Shown here one piece after another: positions 33,102 to 42,575 of a DNA stretch of 64,000 nucleotides; position 1 is the stretch's first letter, and the number at the start of each line of letters is the position of its first letter. The translations under genes and the position numbers were made by a program. The notes beneath the pieces were generated by a model. That model ran no database searches and was not told the DNA's origin. It was given only the letters and a program-made list of their open reading frames with translations. Source of the stretch: Salinimicrobium sediminis (GTDB lineage Bacteria > Bacteroidota > Bacteroidia > Flavobacteriales > Flavobacteriaceae); contig NZ_OCMF01000004.1 of NCBI RefSeq assembly GCF_900215295.1, forward strand, positions 1-64,000, written 5' to 3'.

Positions 33102-35090
33102 ATGAAGAGATCAATATCAATCCTCATATTCTTTATTGCTCACAGTATCCTGGCACAACAAAATTTACTTACTCCAGAGGATGTGGCGAGCCTGGAATAT
33201 GTACAGGATGCAGTAATTTCTGAAGACGGAAATCGAATTGCCTATCAGCTTCTGGTTCCAAAAGATCCGGTTAAAGAAAATGCGCCGGCCGCTTCTCACC
33301 TTTATGTTTATGACAGGAGCTCTAAAAGCACGTCTCCCTATGTGACCGACTACAGTACGGGTAATGTGAAATTCCGGCCGGGCCGAAACACTATCACCTT
33401 TACCGCAAAGCCCGAAGGGAGTGAACTTACCTCTCTTTATGAGATTCCGGCAGGAGGTGGTGAACCTCAGAAGATCTTCGGGTTTGAAAGCTCCATATCC
33501 TCCTATGACTGGAATTCCGATGGAAATATAATAGCATTTGTTTCTCACATAGAGGAAGATAAAAAATCTGAACTCCCTTACAGTCCGGAGGTTTACGAGA
33601 CAGATATTGCGAATTCCTCTGCATTCATTGCCGATATCAGTAATCCAACACCTAAAAAAGTCGGGGTGGAAGGTCATGTTGTGGGAGTCCAGTGGAGTCC
33701 CAACGGGAACAAATTGGCCATTAATGCAGCTCCTTCTTCTCTGGTAGATGATTTTTATACCAGCCAGAGAATTTATGTGGTTGATGCGAATACCTTAAAA
33801 GTAACTGCGGAAATCGATCACAAAGCAAAACTGGGATCTATACAATGGAGCCCTGACGGAGAGAGAATAGCTTTTATTGCCGGAGAAGATCAACATGATC
33901 CTATTGACGGAAGTATATTCATAGCTGAAGCTACGGGAGGGAAACCACAGATCCTGCAGCGCGATTTCCAGGGGCAATTCCATGGTATCTCCTGGAAAAA
34001 CGATAAGACCATCACCTTTTTGGCAAGTGAAGGAGTAAGCAGCAGCATTGGAACCTTGGACATCAATGGCAAGCTTAAGAAGAACTATGAGAATAAGGAT
34101 CTCAATATTTCCGGTTTTTCTATGGCCAAAGATGGTCGCATGGCCCTGGTGGCAAATTCGGCACAACATCCCGGCGAGCTCTTTATGCTCAATGCCAAAG
34201 CTTCGGAAGTGGAACGTTTAACCACTTCGAATCCCTGGCTACAGAATGAACTATTCGGAAAACAGGAAGTGATCTCTTATAAAGCTTCAGACGGTATGGA
34301 GATCCAGGGAATTCTTATCCATCCTGTCAACAAACCTTCAGGAAGAATTCCATTGATCACCGTAGTACACGGTGGTCCCGAAGCCCATTATGACAATGGC
34401 TGGTTAACTGCATATAACCTACCCGGGCAGGTTGGTGCAGGACTGGGATACGCTGTTTTTTACCCCAATTACAGGGGAAGCACCGGCCGCGGAGTTGAAT
34501 TCTCCAAATCCAGCCAGGGAGATCCGGCCGGAAAAGAATTTGATGACATTTTCGATGGTGTAGATTACCTTGTAGAGAACTATAATGTTGACCGCGACAA
34601 GGTAGGAGTAACCGGAGGTTCCTATGGTGGATATGCGACTGCGTGGATGTCTACAAGACATTCAGACCGTTTTGCAGCGGGAGTAATGTCGGTAGGAATC
34701 AGCAACAATATTTCTAAATGGGGAACAAGTGATATACCTGAAGAAATGTTCCTGGTACACAGCCGTAAAAGGATCTGGGATGATTACCAGTTCTACCTGG
34801 AGCGCAGTCCGATCTTTTATGCAGATCAGGCGAAGACTCCGCTGTTGATCCTTCATGGAAAGGAAGACACCAGAGTAGATCCGGGACAGTCATTCGAGTT
34901 GTACCGACACATTAAAACCAGAACAGATACCCCGGTGAGACTGGTGCTTTATCCCGGGGAAGGTCACGGGAACAGAAAATCAACAGCCCGCTATGATTAT
35001 AACCTGCGTATGATGCGATGGTTCAACACATACCTTCAAGATGGCGGAAAGGAAATTCCCGAAGTTATCTTAGAGCTGCAGATGAATTAG
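33102..35090 (+). CDS. S9 family prolyl oligopeptidase-type peptidase, secreted
   Basis: 662 residues with signal peptide (MKRSISILIFFIAHSILAQ). Residues about 30-400 form a WD-like beta-propeller (repeats such as VQWSPNGNKLAI and IQWSPDGERIAF); residues about 410-655 are the alpha/beta hydrolase domain. Catalytic triad: Ser507 in GGSYGGYA, Asp589 in HGKEDTRVD, His622 in GEGHGNRK. This is the dipeptidyl-peptidase IV/acylaminoacyl-peptidase branch, acting on short peptides in the periplasm. Monocistronic with a hairpin terminator. Confidence 0.94.
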   Translation: MKRSISILIFFIAHSILAQQNLLTPEDVASLEYVQDAVISEDGNRIAYQLLVPKDPVKENAPAASHLYVYDRSSKSTSPYVTDYSTGNVKFRPGRNTITFTAKPEGSELTSLYEIPAGGGEPQKIFGFESSISSYDWNSDGNIIAFVSHIEEDKKSELPYSPEVYETDIANSSAFIADISNPTPKKVGVEGHVVGVQWSPNGNKLAINAAPSSLVDDFYTSQRIYVVDANTLKVTAEIDHKAKLGSIQWSPDGERIAFIAGEDQHDPIDGSIFIAEATGGKPQILQRDFQGQFHGISWKNDKTITFLASEGVSSSIGTLDINGKLKKNYENKDLNISGFSMAKDGRMALVANSAQHPGELFMLNAKASEVERLTTSNPWLQNELFGKQEVISYKASDGMEIQGILIHPVNKPSGRIPLITVVHGGPEAHYDNGWLTAYNLPGQVGAGLGYAVFYPNYRGSTGRGVEFSKSSQGDPAGKEFDDIFDGVDYLVENYNVDRDKVGVTGGSYGGYATAWMSTRHSDRFAAGVMSVGISNNISKWGTSDIPEEMFLVHSRKRIWDDYQFYLERSPIFYADQAKTPLLILHGKEDTRVDPGQSFELYRHIKTRTDTPVRLVLYPGEGHGNRKSTARYDYNLRMMRWFNTYLQDGGKEIPEVILELQMN

Positions 35091-35112
35091 AAAATGTATG
35101 GTTAAAAAAAAT

Positions 35113-35144
35113 AACCCATGGCTTAATCCGGTCATGGGTTTTTT
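35113..35144 (+). terminator. Intrinsic terminator of the S9 peptidase gene
   Basis: Perfect 8-bp stem AACCCATG (35113-35120) with CATGGGTT (35133-35140), then TTTT; A-rich upstream side makes it nearly bidirectional. Confidence 0.85.
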
Positions 35145-35261
35145 ATTACCATGAATTAGGAAGCCGGTAAGATAAAAACAGCTCATCCTGAGAAAATAAC
35201 AGGCCGGTACAATAAAATTTCATTTCGCTGCACGCGTCTTCATCTTTATCAAAAATTAAAG

Positions 35262-37421
35262 ATGAGACCCTTACTAATTTTATTCCTGGTCCTTTGTTCC
35301 TCAATTTTACAGGCACAGCAGGAGATCTCGGGCCGGGTGACCGACAAAAGCAATAATCCCATTGCAGGAGCTAATGTATACCTGCAGGGGACCTATGACG
35401 GAGCTACCACAGACCAACAGGGAAATTTTTTCTTTACCACCTTGGCAGGCAAAAAACAGACTCTGGTGGTGTCCTTCCTTTCTTTTGAAACTATCCATAA
35501 GCAAATGGATGTTAGCCTCATGAAAAATATCCAGGTAAGCCTGCGGGAAGACGTTACGGGCCTTGATGCTGTCATCGTTAGCGCAGGTACTTTTTCGGCT
35601 GGAGATAATTCCCGGGTCACTGTACTTAATCCTCTGGATGTAGTTACCACAGCCGGAGTGGCAGGAGATTTTATTGCTGCTTTACAGACCCTCCCCGGTA
35701 CTTCCCCGGTGGGGGAAGATGGCCGGCTTTTTGTTCGGGGCGGTACTGCAGGAGAAACAAAAGTTTTCATTGATGGCCTGCAGGTATTTCAGCCTTACTC
35801 AGCTTCTGCCAATAATTTGCCGTCTCGTGGCCGCTTCTCCCCTTTCCTTTTTGACGGCATTACCTTTTCCTCGGGAGGATATTCCGCAGAATACGGGCAA
35901 GCGCTTTCCGCAGTACTGCTACTCAATACTATAGATGAACCTCAGCAAACGGAAACAAATATATCCCTCATGAGCGTTGGCGGTGGCATTGGTCATACCC
36001 AAAAATGGAACAAAGCCTCCCTCTCTCTTAGCAGCAGTTATACTAATCTTGCTCCCTACCAGGAATTGGTGCCGAATAAAGAACAGGCAAATTTTCCAAA
36101 GCCGTATGAAAATCTTGGGGGAGAAGCAGTTTTTAGAAGGCATTCCAAGAATGGCATTTTTAAATGGTATGCTGCCTATGATCATACAAACCTGGAGGTG
36201 CTACAACTCAATTTGGACAGTCCCGATCTTCTTGAGGTTGGGCTTAACAACCGCAATTTCTATTCTAATATTTCCTATCAGGGTGTACTTGGAAACAGCT
36301 GGAGCGTTTATCCCGGTCTGAGTGCGGCCTTTAGCAATAACCATCTTCAAATTAACAATCTCCACGTTAACACCCGGGAAGTGGCCGCAAATCTTAAGCT
36401 GAAACTCACTAAACGATTTCACAACCGGTTTAAAGTACATATAGGATCTGAATATGTGTTTCGCAATTTTTCTGAAGAAGTTTTAACTCCTGAAAATCCA
36501 GCCCATACCTATGAAGTACAACCCGATAACTTTGCCGCCTTTACGGAAGCCGATCTTAACCTCAGTAAAAACTTTGCTTTTAAGGGAGGTGTGAGAGGAG
36601 ATTATATGCTCCTGCAGGAAAAAGTAATGTTTTCTCCCAGAATTTCAATGGCATTAAAATCGGGAAAGGATGGGCAAATTTCCCTGGCATACGGAGAATT
36701 CCTGCAGCAGGCAGAGATAGAACAACTTAAATTTGACAAGTCTTTACAACCTGAGAAAGCTACTCATTACATCCTGAATTATCAGTTGACCCGGCCCGGC
36801 TCTGTTTTTCGGGCGGAAGCATTCCATAAGGAATACGGGGATCTTGTAAAATATGATACCCCACAGCCCGGGTTTGACAGTTCCTATGATAATTTGGGGG
36901 AAGGCTACGCAAGAGGGTTGGATCTCTTCTATCGGGATGATGAAAGCATCAGCAATTTGCAATACTGGATCTCTTACAGTTTTATTGACTCTAAAAGGGA
37001 ATATATGAATTACCCCGAAGAGGTGACGCCACAGTTTATTGCAGATCATTCTGCCAGTCTGGTAACCAAATACTGGGTAAGCACTTTAAGAAGCCAATTA
37101 GGATTTACCTACAATTTTGCTTCCGGAAGGCCTTTTGAAGATCCTAATAAATCCGGTTTTATGAATGGCAAAACCAGGAATTACAACAGCCTCAGCTTTA
37201 ACTGGGCTTTCCTGCTGAGCCCCCAGAAGATCCTCTACTTTTCTGCCTCCAACATCCTGGGGTACAAAAATGTTTTTAATTATGAATACGCTTCAACGCT
37301 GAACGCCACAGGTCAATACGATCGCAAAGCCATCACCCCTGCCGCTGACAGATTTTTCTTTATCGGATTCTTTTGGACCATTAGCAAAGACAAGGCTAAA
37401 AATCAACTGGATTCATTATAG
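35262..37421 (+). CDS. TonB-dependent outer-membrane receptor
   Basis: 719 residues. Signal peptide to about residue 19 (RPLLILFLVLCSSILQAQQ), CarboxypepD-reg-like domain 21-95 (ISGRVTDKSNNPIAGANVYL, with TDQQGNFFF), plug about 115-230 (LQTLPGTSPVGEDGRLFVRG and GETKVFIDGLQ), then a 22-strand-type barrel of alternating aromatic strands. Somewhat shorter than SusC. No SusD partner follows; instead a secreted TPR-like protein and a LytS/LytTR system follow on the same strand, which suggests a substrate other than glycan oligomers, such as a siderophore or peptide. Substrate unknown. Confidence 0.92.
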   Translation: MRPLLILFLVLCSSILQAQQEISGRVTDKSNNPIAGANVYLQGTYDGATTDQQGNFFFTTLAGKKQTLVVSFLSFETIHKQMDVSLMKNIQVSLREDVTGLDAVIVSAGTFSAGDNSRVTVLNPLDVVTTAGVAGDFIAALQTLPGTSPVGEDGRLFVRGGTAGETKVFIDGLQVFQPYSASANNLPSRGRFSPFLFDGITFSSGGYSAEYGQALSAVLLLNTIDEPQQTETNISLMSVGGGIGHTQKWNKASLSLSSSYTNLAPYQELVPNKEQANFPKPYENLGGEAVFRRHSKNGIFKWYAAYDHTNLEVLQLNLDSPDLLEVGLNNRNFYSNISYQGVLGNSWSVYPGLSAAFSNNHLQINNLHVNTREVAANLKLKLTKRFHNRFKVHIGSEYVFRNFSEEVLTPENPAHTYEVQPDNFAAFTEADLNLSKNFAFKGGVRGDYMLLQEKVMFSPRISMALKSGKDGQISLAYGEFLQQAEIEQLKFDKSLQPEKATHYILNYQLTRPGSVFRAEAFHKEYGDLVKYDTPQPGFDSSYDNLGEGYARGLDLFYRDDESISNLQYWISYSFIDSKREYMNYPEEVTPQFIADHSASLVTKYWVSTLRSQLGFTYNFASGRPFEDPNKSGFMNGKTRNYNSLSFNWAFLLSPQKILYFSASNILGYKNVFNYEYASTLNATGQYDRKAITPAADRFFFIGFFWTISKDKAKNQLDSL

Positions 37422-37531
37422 TCTTACGATTCATCCTCCAATATCAACAGTTGAGTCAATAAAAATTTTCTACGGGCATGGAAAGTTTCAAATTTGGTCA
37501 AAGAAATCAACAATCTCAAAAAATTAAAATT

Positions 37532-38167
37532 ATGAAAGCTATTATTGTTTACATCCTGCTAGGACTTATTTCGGCTATGAGCACTCATGCACAATCTCCA
37601 TATGACGCCGGTATGACAGAGGCATTTGAACTCTGGAGAAATGAAAAACCAACAGAAGCCGCCAATTTATTTGAACGTATTGCAAAAGCTGAAAATGACA
37701 ATTGGTTGCCCTTTTATTATGCTTCCCAGGTGAAGATCGTACAAAGTTTTCCTATGACTCAACCGGCAATGAAAGAACAATTGCTAAACGAGGCACAGGA
37801 GTTACTCGATGAAGCAAAAGGACAGGGAGGTGATGAAGTGGAGCTGCTGGTACTTCAGGCCATGCTTCACACTGCCCGACTTACGGTTGATCCTGCAGTT
37901 TATGCAATGAAGCTTTCTCCTGTCATTACTGATCTTTACACAAAGGCTTCTAAATTAGCGCCCGAAAATCCACGTCTTGCCTTATCCAGGACCGAGTGGA
38001 ATATGGGATCTGCAAGGTATTTTGGAGAGGATCCTAAAGTTTACTGTCCCGATCTTAAGGACGGATTGAAGTTGTTCGAAAAAGAAGAACGTTCCCCTAT
38101 GATAGCTCCTGCCTGGGGAAAAGAAAGACTGCAAATGCTCATTGCACAAACCTGTGAAGAAAAGTAG
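37532..38167 (+). CDS. Secreted TPR-like protein
   Basis: 211 residues from the ATG at 37532 (MKAIIVYILLGLISAMSTHAQ), which gives a clean signal peptide; an earlier in-frame ATG at 37478 would add 18 unlikely residues. The mature protein is helical with TPR-like pairs (ELWRNEKPTEAANLFERIAK, LLNEAQELLDEAKGQ) and conserved Trp and Tyr residues; similar proteins are common next to flavobacterial TonB-dependent receptors. It may associate with the receptor in the periplasm (inference). Gap to the receptor is 110 bases, to the kinase 68. Confidence 0.75.
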   Translation: MKAIIVYILLGLISAMSTHAQSPYDAGMTEAFELWRNEKPTEAANLFERIAKAENDNWLPFYYASQVKIVQSFPMTQPAMKEQLLNEAQELLDEAKGQGGDEVELLVLQAMLHTARLTVDPAVYAMKLSPVITDLYTKASKLAPENPRLALSRTEWNMGSARYFGEDPKVYCPDLKDGLKLFEKEERSPMIAPAWGKERLQMLIAQTCEEK

Positions 38168-38235
38168 TTAAAAATCTGCTTTTTTAAACCGGAAAAGAAA
38201 CAGAAATTAGCTAAACTTAAAGAAGTTAAGAAATA

Positions 38236-39561
38236 ATGAAAGCCCTTATCAAAATTTTTAGGATCTCTTTAATCATCTGTGTAATTATAGTACTTATAAA
38301 CAGCCTTTTTGGAGCACATGGATGGGTGAAGTTGCTTGATATTGGATTATGGGGCACCTATTTCTTTTACTCTTTTGTACTCACCGCAATAAATGCTACC
38401 TATTTTGATTTTTACGAAAAGAAGATAGGCTGGGAAGGGGCCGACTTTAAAAAGGTGCTGGTTGCCGCGGGGGGTGCAATCATCCTCACTATGGTAGGAT
38501 ATTTTTTATGCAGATTGGTAGATCAAACCATTTTCCAGGGATTCAGTATTGCTCATTTCCTCTCCAAAGAAAAATTGAGCTATTATCTTTTTCCCCTGTT
38601 GTTTACAGCAGTAGTATCCCTCATTTTCCACCTTATTTATTTCTACAAGGCCCTGCAGGAAAAAAGGGTTACCGAACAAAAGATCATCGCCGGGAATGCC
38701 TCTGCAAGATTTGAAAGCTTGAAGAATCAGTTAGATCCACATTTCCTGTTCAACAGCCTTAACGTGTTGAGTAGCCTTATCGAAGAAAATACAGAAATGG
38801 CGCAGAAGTTCACCACTTCCCTTTCCAAAGTCTACCGGTATGTACTGGAACAAAAAGATAAGGAATTGGTAAGCCTTGAAGAGGAATTAGCATTTGCAGT
38901 GACGTATATGAACCTCTTGAAAATGAGGTTTGAGAACAGTATTTTTTACGAGGTCCCAAAGCAGCTGTCTTCGCCCGAAGCCCGGGTTGTACCGCTTTCC
39001 CTTCAGCTGTTACTGGAAAATACCATTAAACACAACGTAGTGAGCGAATCCCGGCCCCTTCACATAAAGATCTATGAAGAAGATGGATACCTGATCCTGG
39101 AAAACAATCTGCAAAAGAAGGAAGTATTTCAAAATAGGAATGGCGTAGGACTGCAGAATATTATTAACCGATATGCACTGGTGACTCAGCGGAAAGTTCA
39201 GTTGGAAAAAGACACTGAGAAATTCGCGGTGAAAATTCCGGTGCTTACCAAGCAAATTACAATTATGAAAACTGAACAGATAAGAGAAGACAATGCTTAC
39301 TTAAGAGCAAAAAACAGGGTAAAGGAATTAAAGGAATTTTACGGTAATCTTATCTCCTACTGTGTGATCATTCCGCTCCTTATATTAATTAACTACCGTA
39401 CTTATTGGGAATTCAAGTGGTTTTGGTTCCCTATGCTGGGCTGGGGTCTGGGCCTTACTCTACATGCTTTTTCAGTATTTGGATATGGAGCCCGCTGGGA
39501 GGAGAAAAAAATTAGAGAGTATATGGAAAAGGAACGACAAAAAACAAAATCATGGAACTAA
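38236..39561 (+). CDS. LytS-type sensor histidine kinase fused to a C-terminal 2TM domain
   Basis: 441 residues. Four membrane helices (about 5-25, 33-53, 75-95, 113-135), then the His_kinase domain with NQLDPHFLFNSLN (His169) and an HATPase with LLLENTIKHN and GVGLQNIINRY. After the ATPase domain ends near residue 335, a further 2TM domain follows: RVKELKEFYGNLISYC, two helices, and the closing ARWEEKKIREYMEKE. A separate small gene immediately downstream encodes the same domain. The fusion puts an additional membrane anchor behind the catalytic core, which is unusual. It overlaps the next gene by ten bases; the LytTR partner follows. Confidence 0.9.
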   Translation: MKALIKIFRISLIICVIIVLINSLFGAHGWVKLLDIGLWGTYFFYSFVLTAINATYFDFYEKKIGWEGADFKKVLVAAGGAIILTMVGYFLCRLVDQTIFQGFSIAHFLSKEKLSYYLFPLLFTAVVSLIFHLIYFYKALQEKRVTEQKIIAGNASARFESLKNQLDPHFLFNSLNVLSSLIEENTEMAQKFTTSLSKVYRYVLEQKDKELVSLEEELAFAVTYMNLLKMRFENSIFYEVPKQLSSPEARVVPLSLQLLLENTIKHNVVSESRPLHIKIYEEDGYLILENNLQKKEVFQNRNGVGLQNIINRYALVTQRKVQLEKDTEKFAVKIPVLTKQITIMKTEQIREDNAYLRAKNRVKELKEFYGNLISYCVIIPLLILINYRTYWEFKWFWFPMLGWGLGLTLHAFSVFGYGARWEEKKIREYMEKERQKTKSWN

Positions 39562-39875
39562 ATACACCTTTATACAAAGAAGACCCGGAATATCGGCGGG
39601 CCGTGAAAAGAGTAAAAGCCCTGAAAGGATTTTACGGGCATCTTGCAGGTTACCTGATCGTAAATTTGGTCATCCTTATTGTTTCCACCCGGGAGGAAGG
39701 GTTATTGGAAGGGCTGCAGGATCTCTCTAACTATTTTACAGCCTTCTTCTGGGGAATAGGCCTGCTTGCCCATGCTGCAGCTGTTTTTATGCCAAATATT
39801 CTGTTTGGAAGGGAATGGGAGGAGCGAAAAATCAAAGAGTTCATGGAAAAAGAAAAACAAAATAGCTGGGAATGA
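39552..39875 (+). CDS. 2TM domain protein
   Basis: 107 residues: RRAVKRVKALKGFYGHLAGY, two membrane helices, then GREWEERKIKEFMEKEKQ. This is the 2TM family seen in Bacteroidota next to or fused with LytTR regulators. It is clearly homologous to the C-terminal domain of the preceding kinase (FYG, HA.AVF, WEE.KI.E.MEKE are shared), so it arose by duplication of that domain or the reverse. It may form a hetero-complex with the kinase (inference). Confidence 0.88.
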   Translation: MELNTPLYKEDPEYRRAVKRVKALKGFYGHLAGYLIVNLVILIVSTREEGLLEGLQDLSNYFTAFFWGIGLLAHAAAVFMPNILFGREWEERKIKEFMEKEKQNSWE

Positions 39876-39904
39876 AATACCTTAGGGTAATCTACTTTTA
39901 GAAT

Positions 39905-40654
39905 ATGATACAATCGGTCATTATAGAAGACGAAAAACCTGCCGCCCGGCGATTACAGCGCATGCTGGAAAATCTGGATGTGCAGGTGCTTACCGTACTG
40001 CACACGGTAGAGGAAGCTATAACCTGGTTTTCCACCAATCCTTCTCCCGAACTTATTTTCCTGGACATACAGTTGAGTGACGGACTTTCCTTCGGGATCT
40101 TTGAAGCAGTGGAGATAAGCAGCCCCATTATTTTCACCACGGCCTATGATGAATATGCGCTGCAGGCCTTTAAGCTGAATAGTGTAGATTACCTGCTCAA
40201 GCCTATTGATGATGAGGAGCTGGAGGCGGCAGTAACTAAATTCCGGAACAGGATGCCTTCAGAAAGCAAGCTGCCTAACCTACAGGTCCTTAAATCCCTT
40301 CTTAATTTGCCAAAAGAATACAGGAAGCGCTTTACAATACCTGTGGGTCAACACCTGAAGCTCATACATGTCGGGGACGTGTGTTGCTTCTATTCAGAGA
40401 ATAAGGGAACTTATATATACACCTGCGAAGGCAGGAGCTATTTGCTGGAGGGCAGCCTGGATAAACTTGAACCTGAACTCGATCCTGCCTTGTTCTTTAG
40501 GGTGAACCGAAAATTTATCATTCAAATGAAAAGCCTTAAGGACATCATTACCTATTCAAATCACAGACTAGAGGTGAAACTTGAAAATTTCCAGGGAGAG
40601 CAGATCATTGTAAGCCGCGAAAGAGTGAAAGACTTTAAAGAGTGGCTTTCGTAA
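39905..40654 (+). CDS. LytTR-family response regulator, partner of the 2TM-fused kinase
   Basis: 249 residues. Receiver 1-120 with DE at residues 9-10, Asp54 (LIFLDIQLSDG) and the Lys of DYLLKPIDDEEL. LytTR DNA-binding domain about 145-245: LIHVGDVCCFYSENKGTYIY, FFRVNRKFIIQMKSLK, and ISRERVK-type end (VSRERVKDFKEWLS). Same strand and close spacing to the kinase and 2TM gene, so this is the cognate pair. A four-copy GTTGCGG array follows the stop. Confidence 0.93.
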   Translation: MIQSVIIEDEKPAARRLQRMLENLDVQVLTVLHTVEEAITWFSTNPSPELIFLDIQLSDGLSFGIFEAVEISSPIIFTTAYDEYALQAFKLNSVDYLLKPIDDEELEAAVTKFRNRMPSESKLPNLQVLKSLLNLPKEYRKRFTIPVGQHLKLIHVGDVCCFYSENKGTYIYTCEGRSYLLEGSLDKLEPELDPALFFRVNRKFIIQMKSLKDIITYSNHRLEVKLENFQGEQIIVSRERVKDFKEWLS

Positions 40655-40663
40655 AAGTTTCGT

Positions 40664-40691
40664 GTTGCCGGTTGCGGGTTGCGGGTTGCGG
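40664..40691. repeat. Heptamer array (GTTGCGG)4
   Basis: GTTGCCG then three GTTGCGG, in 7-base phase, starting ten bases after the stop codon of the LytTR gene at 40654. Short, GC-rich counterpart of the AT-rich heptamer arrays at other gene ends. Confidence 0.8.
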
Positions 40692-40883
40692 GTACCATTT
40701 TAAGCTTTTATACATAATCCTTAATCACTAGTTCTTGAAAATCTTTGTCACAAGTCGCTGGTTGGGTTAGCTGTATCCATCTTATCTTATACATTACCCT
40801 CTAGTCAATAGACCTTCGGGATTAATAAAGAATATAATTGCCTTTTATTTAAATATAAGACCTTGAACCTTAAACATTGAACC

Positions 40884-42308
40884 TCAAACTTTAAAGGTCT
40901 TCCATTTCCCCCTCGTGAAGAGCCACAGGGTGAATAGTCCCGCAGCAGTCTCCGAGAAGAATACTGCCCAAAAAACACCTGACTGCTCCCAATTCTGCTC
41001 AATGGCTAAATAGTAGGCGAGCGGGATCTGTAAGAGCCAGAAAAACACCAGGTTGATCTTTGTGGGAGTTTTAGTGTCTCCTGCACCATTGAAGGCCTGC
41101 GTAGTCACCATCCACCATCCGTAGACAAAATAGGAATAGGAAAGGATCTTCAACCATTCCCCTCCAATTTCAATAACTCTGGCATCATCTGTAAAGATGA
41201 TCATGAGCTTCTCATTATAGAAAAAATATACAAAGGATACTCCTACCAGGAAGATCATTGTATATATTCCTATTTTCCAGATAGCCTCTTCTGCACGTTT
41301 GGGATCCTTGGCTCCAAGATTTTGGCCTACAAGAGTAGCTGCTGCGTTAGACAAGCCAAAAGCCGGCATCATGGTAAACATCATGATCCGCAAAGCAATA
41401 GTTGCTCCAGCTACTGCCTCACTGCCCACTCCGGCAAGAATACGCATTAGAAAGATCCAGGAGGTCATGGCAATGATCATTTGGCCCACGCCTCCAAGCG
41501 AAGTCTTGAATATAATTGCCATGTCCTTTACATGCCATTTTATCTGAGAAAGCAAAACTTTTATATGTTTCCCTCCTCTGAACAATATCCAGAGCTGAAA
41601 CAGAACTCCTACTCCCCTCCCAATGTTAGTGGCTATAGCTGCCCCTTCTATTCCCAGGGCAGGAACCGGCCCCCAGCCAAAGATCAGGAGAGGATCCAGG
41701 ATAATATTTATTCCGTTGGATATTAGTAGCACCCACATAGCTATTGAAGCATCGCCGGCGCCCCTGAAAATAGCATTAATCACGAACAGCAGCATAATCA
41801 CCGCATTTCCTCCAAGCATCCATTGGGTGTAGACATAACCTGTGGTGATTGACCATTGATCTGCCCCCATTATTACTAGCAGTTCCCGGGAAAAAAATAG
41901 ACCTCCAATTGCAAAAGGAGCTGCAGCCAGGAGCGCGAGAAAAATAGATTGCACGGCAGAACTGCCGGCATCACCTAATTTCTTTTCACCTATGCGACGG
42001 GCAACGATGGCCGTTACCGCCATGGATAATCCCATTCCTATCGCGTAAAGCAGGAATAAATAGGTTTCAGTAAGACCAACTGTTGCAACGGCAGAAGCGC
42101 CCAGTTTACCTACAAAGTAGATATCTACTACGGCGAAGGTAGATTCCATAACCAGCTCCAGGATCATAGGCACTCCAAGCAAAAAAATAGCCCGGCGAAG
42201 ATCTATTTTTGTATAGTCCGCCTCTGTGCCTCGAATGGCATTCTTTAATTCCTGCCACAGCGAATTTGAAGGAACCGCAGGCTCCTCTGGTGCTGCAATA
42301 AAGTTCAT
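40884..42308 (-). CDS. MATE-family multidrug efflux transporter
   Basis: 474 residues with 12 predicted membrane helices in two homologous bundles. Hallmarks: RRAIFLLGVPMILELVMEST at helix 1, DIYFVGKLGASAVATVGLTE, a second-half YTQWMLGGNAVIMLL and NAAATLVGQNLGAKDPKRAE. It would export cationic drugs or metabolites in exchange for Na+ or H+. No regulator is adjacent. Monocistronic and divergent from the amino-acid permease gene; no terminator was recognised at its end. Confidence 0.93.
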   Translation of the reverse strand: MNFIAAPEEPAVPSNSLWQELKNAIRGTEADYTKIDLRRAIFLLGVPMILELVMESTFAVVDIYFVGKLGASAVATVGLTETYLFLLYAIGMGLSMAVTAIVARRIGEKKLGDAGSSAVQSIFLALLAAAPFAIGGLFFSRELLVIMGADQWSITTGYVYTQWMLGGNAVIMLLFVINAIFRGAGDASIAMWVLLISNGINIILDPLLIFGWGPVPALGIEGAAIATNIGRGVGVLFQLWILFRGGKHIKVLLSQIKWHVKDMAIIFKTSLGGVGQMIIAMTSWIFLMRILAGVGSEAVAGATIALRIMMFTMMPAFGLSNAAATLVGQNLGAKDPKRAEEAIWKIGIYTMIFLVGVSFVYFFYNEKLMIIFTDDARVIEIGGEWLKILSYSYFVYGWWMVTTQAFNGAGDTKTPTKINLVFFWLLQIPLAYYLAIEQNWEQSGVFWAVFFSETAAGLFTLWLFTRGKWKTFKV

Positions 42309-42575
42309 ATTTGAATTTTACCCTTCTTGAAAATTAAGCAAAAAATGGTTGCTCCAAATCAGATCTTTAGTGCGAAAATTCTTCCTCCTGCTACTTTAAC
42401 AGGCCGTGAAGAATTTTACATTCTCCGGTTTACTAAACAGGAAAAGTATAAAGCTCTTTCATCTTCAGAAAACAGCCCCCAATATTCCTTTAGCATTAAT
42501 CACTGCCCCGTGTAGGAAGGGATGTCAAAGTTTTCCTAATCCATACTCAATCAATAGTTAATTTCCTTAGCTTCA

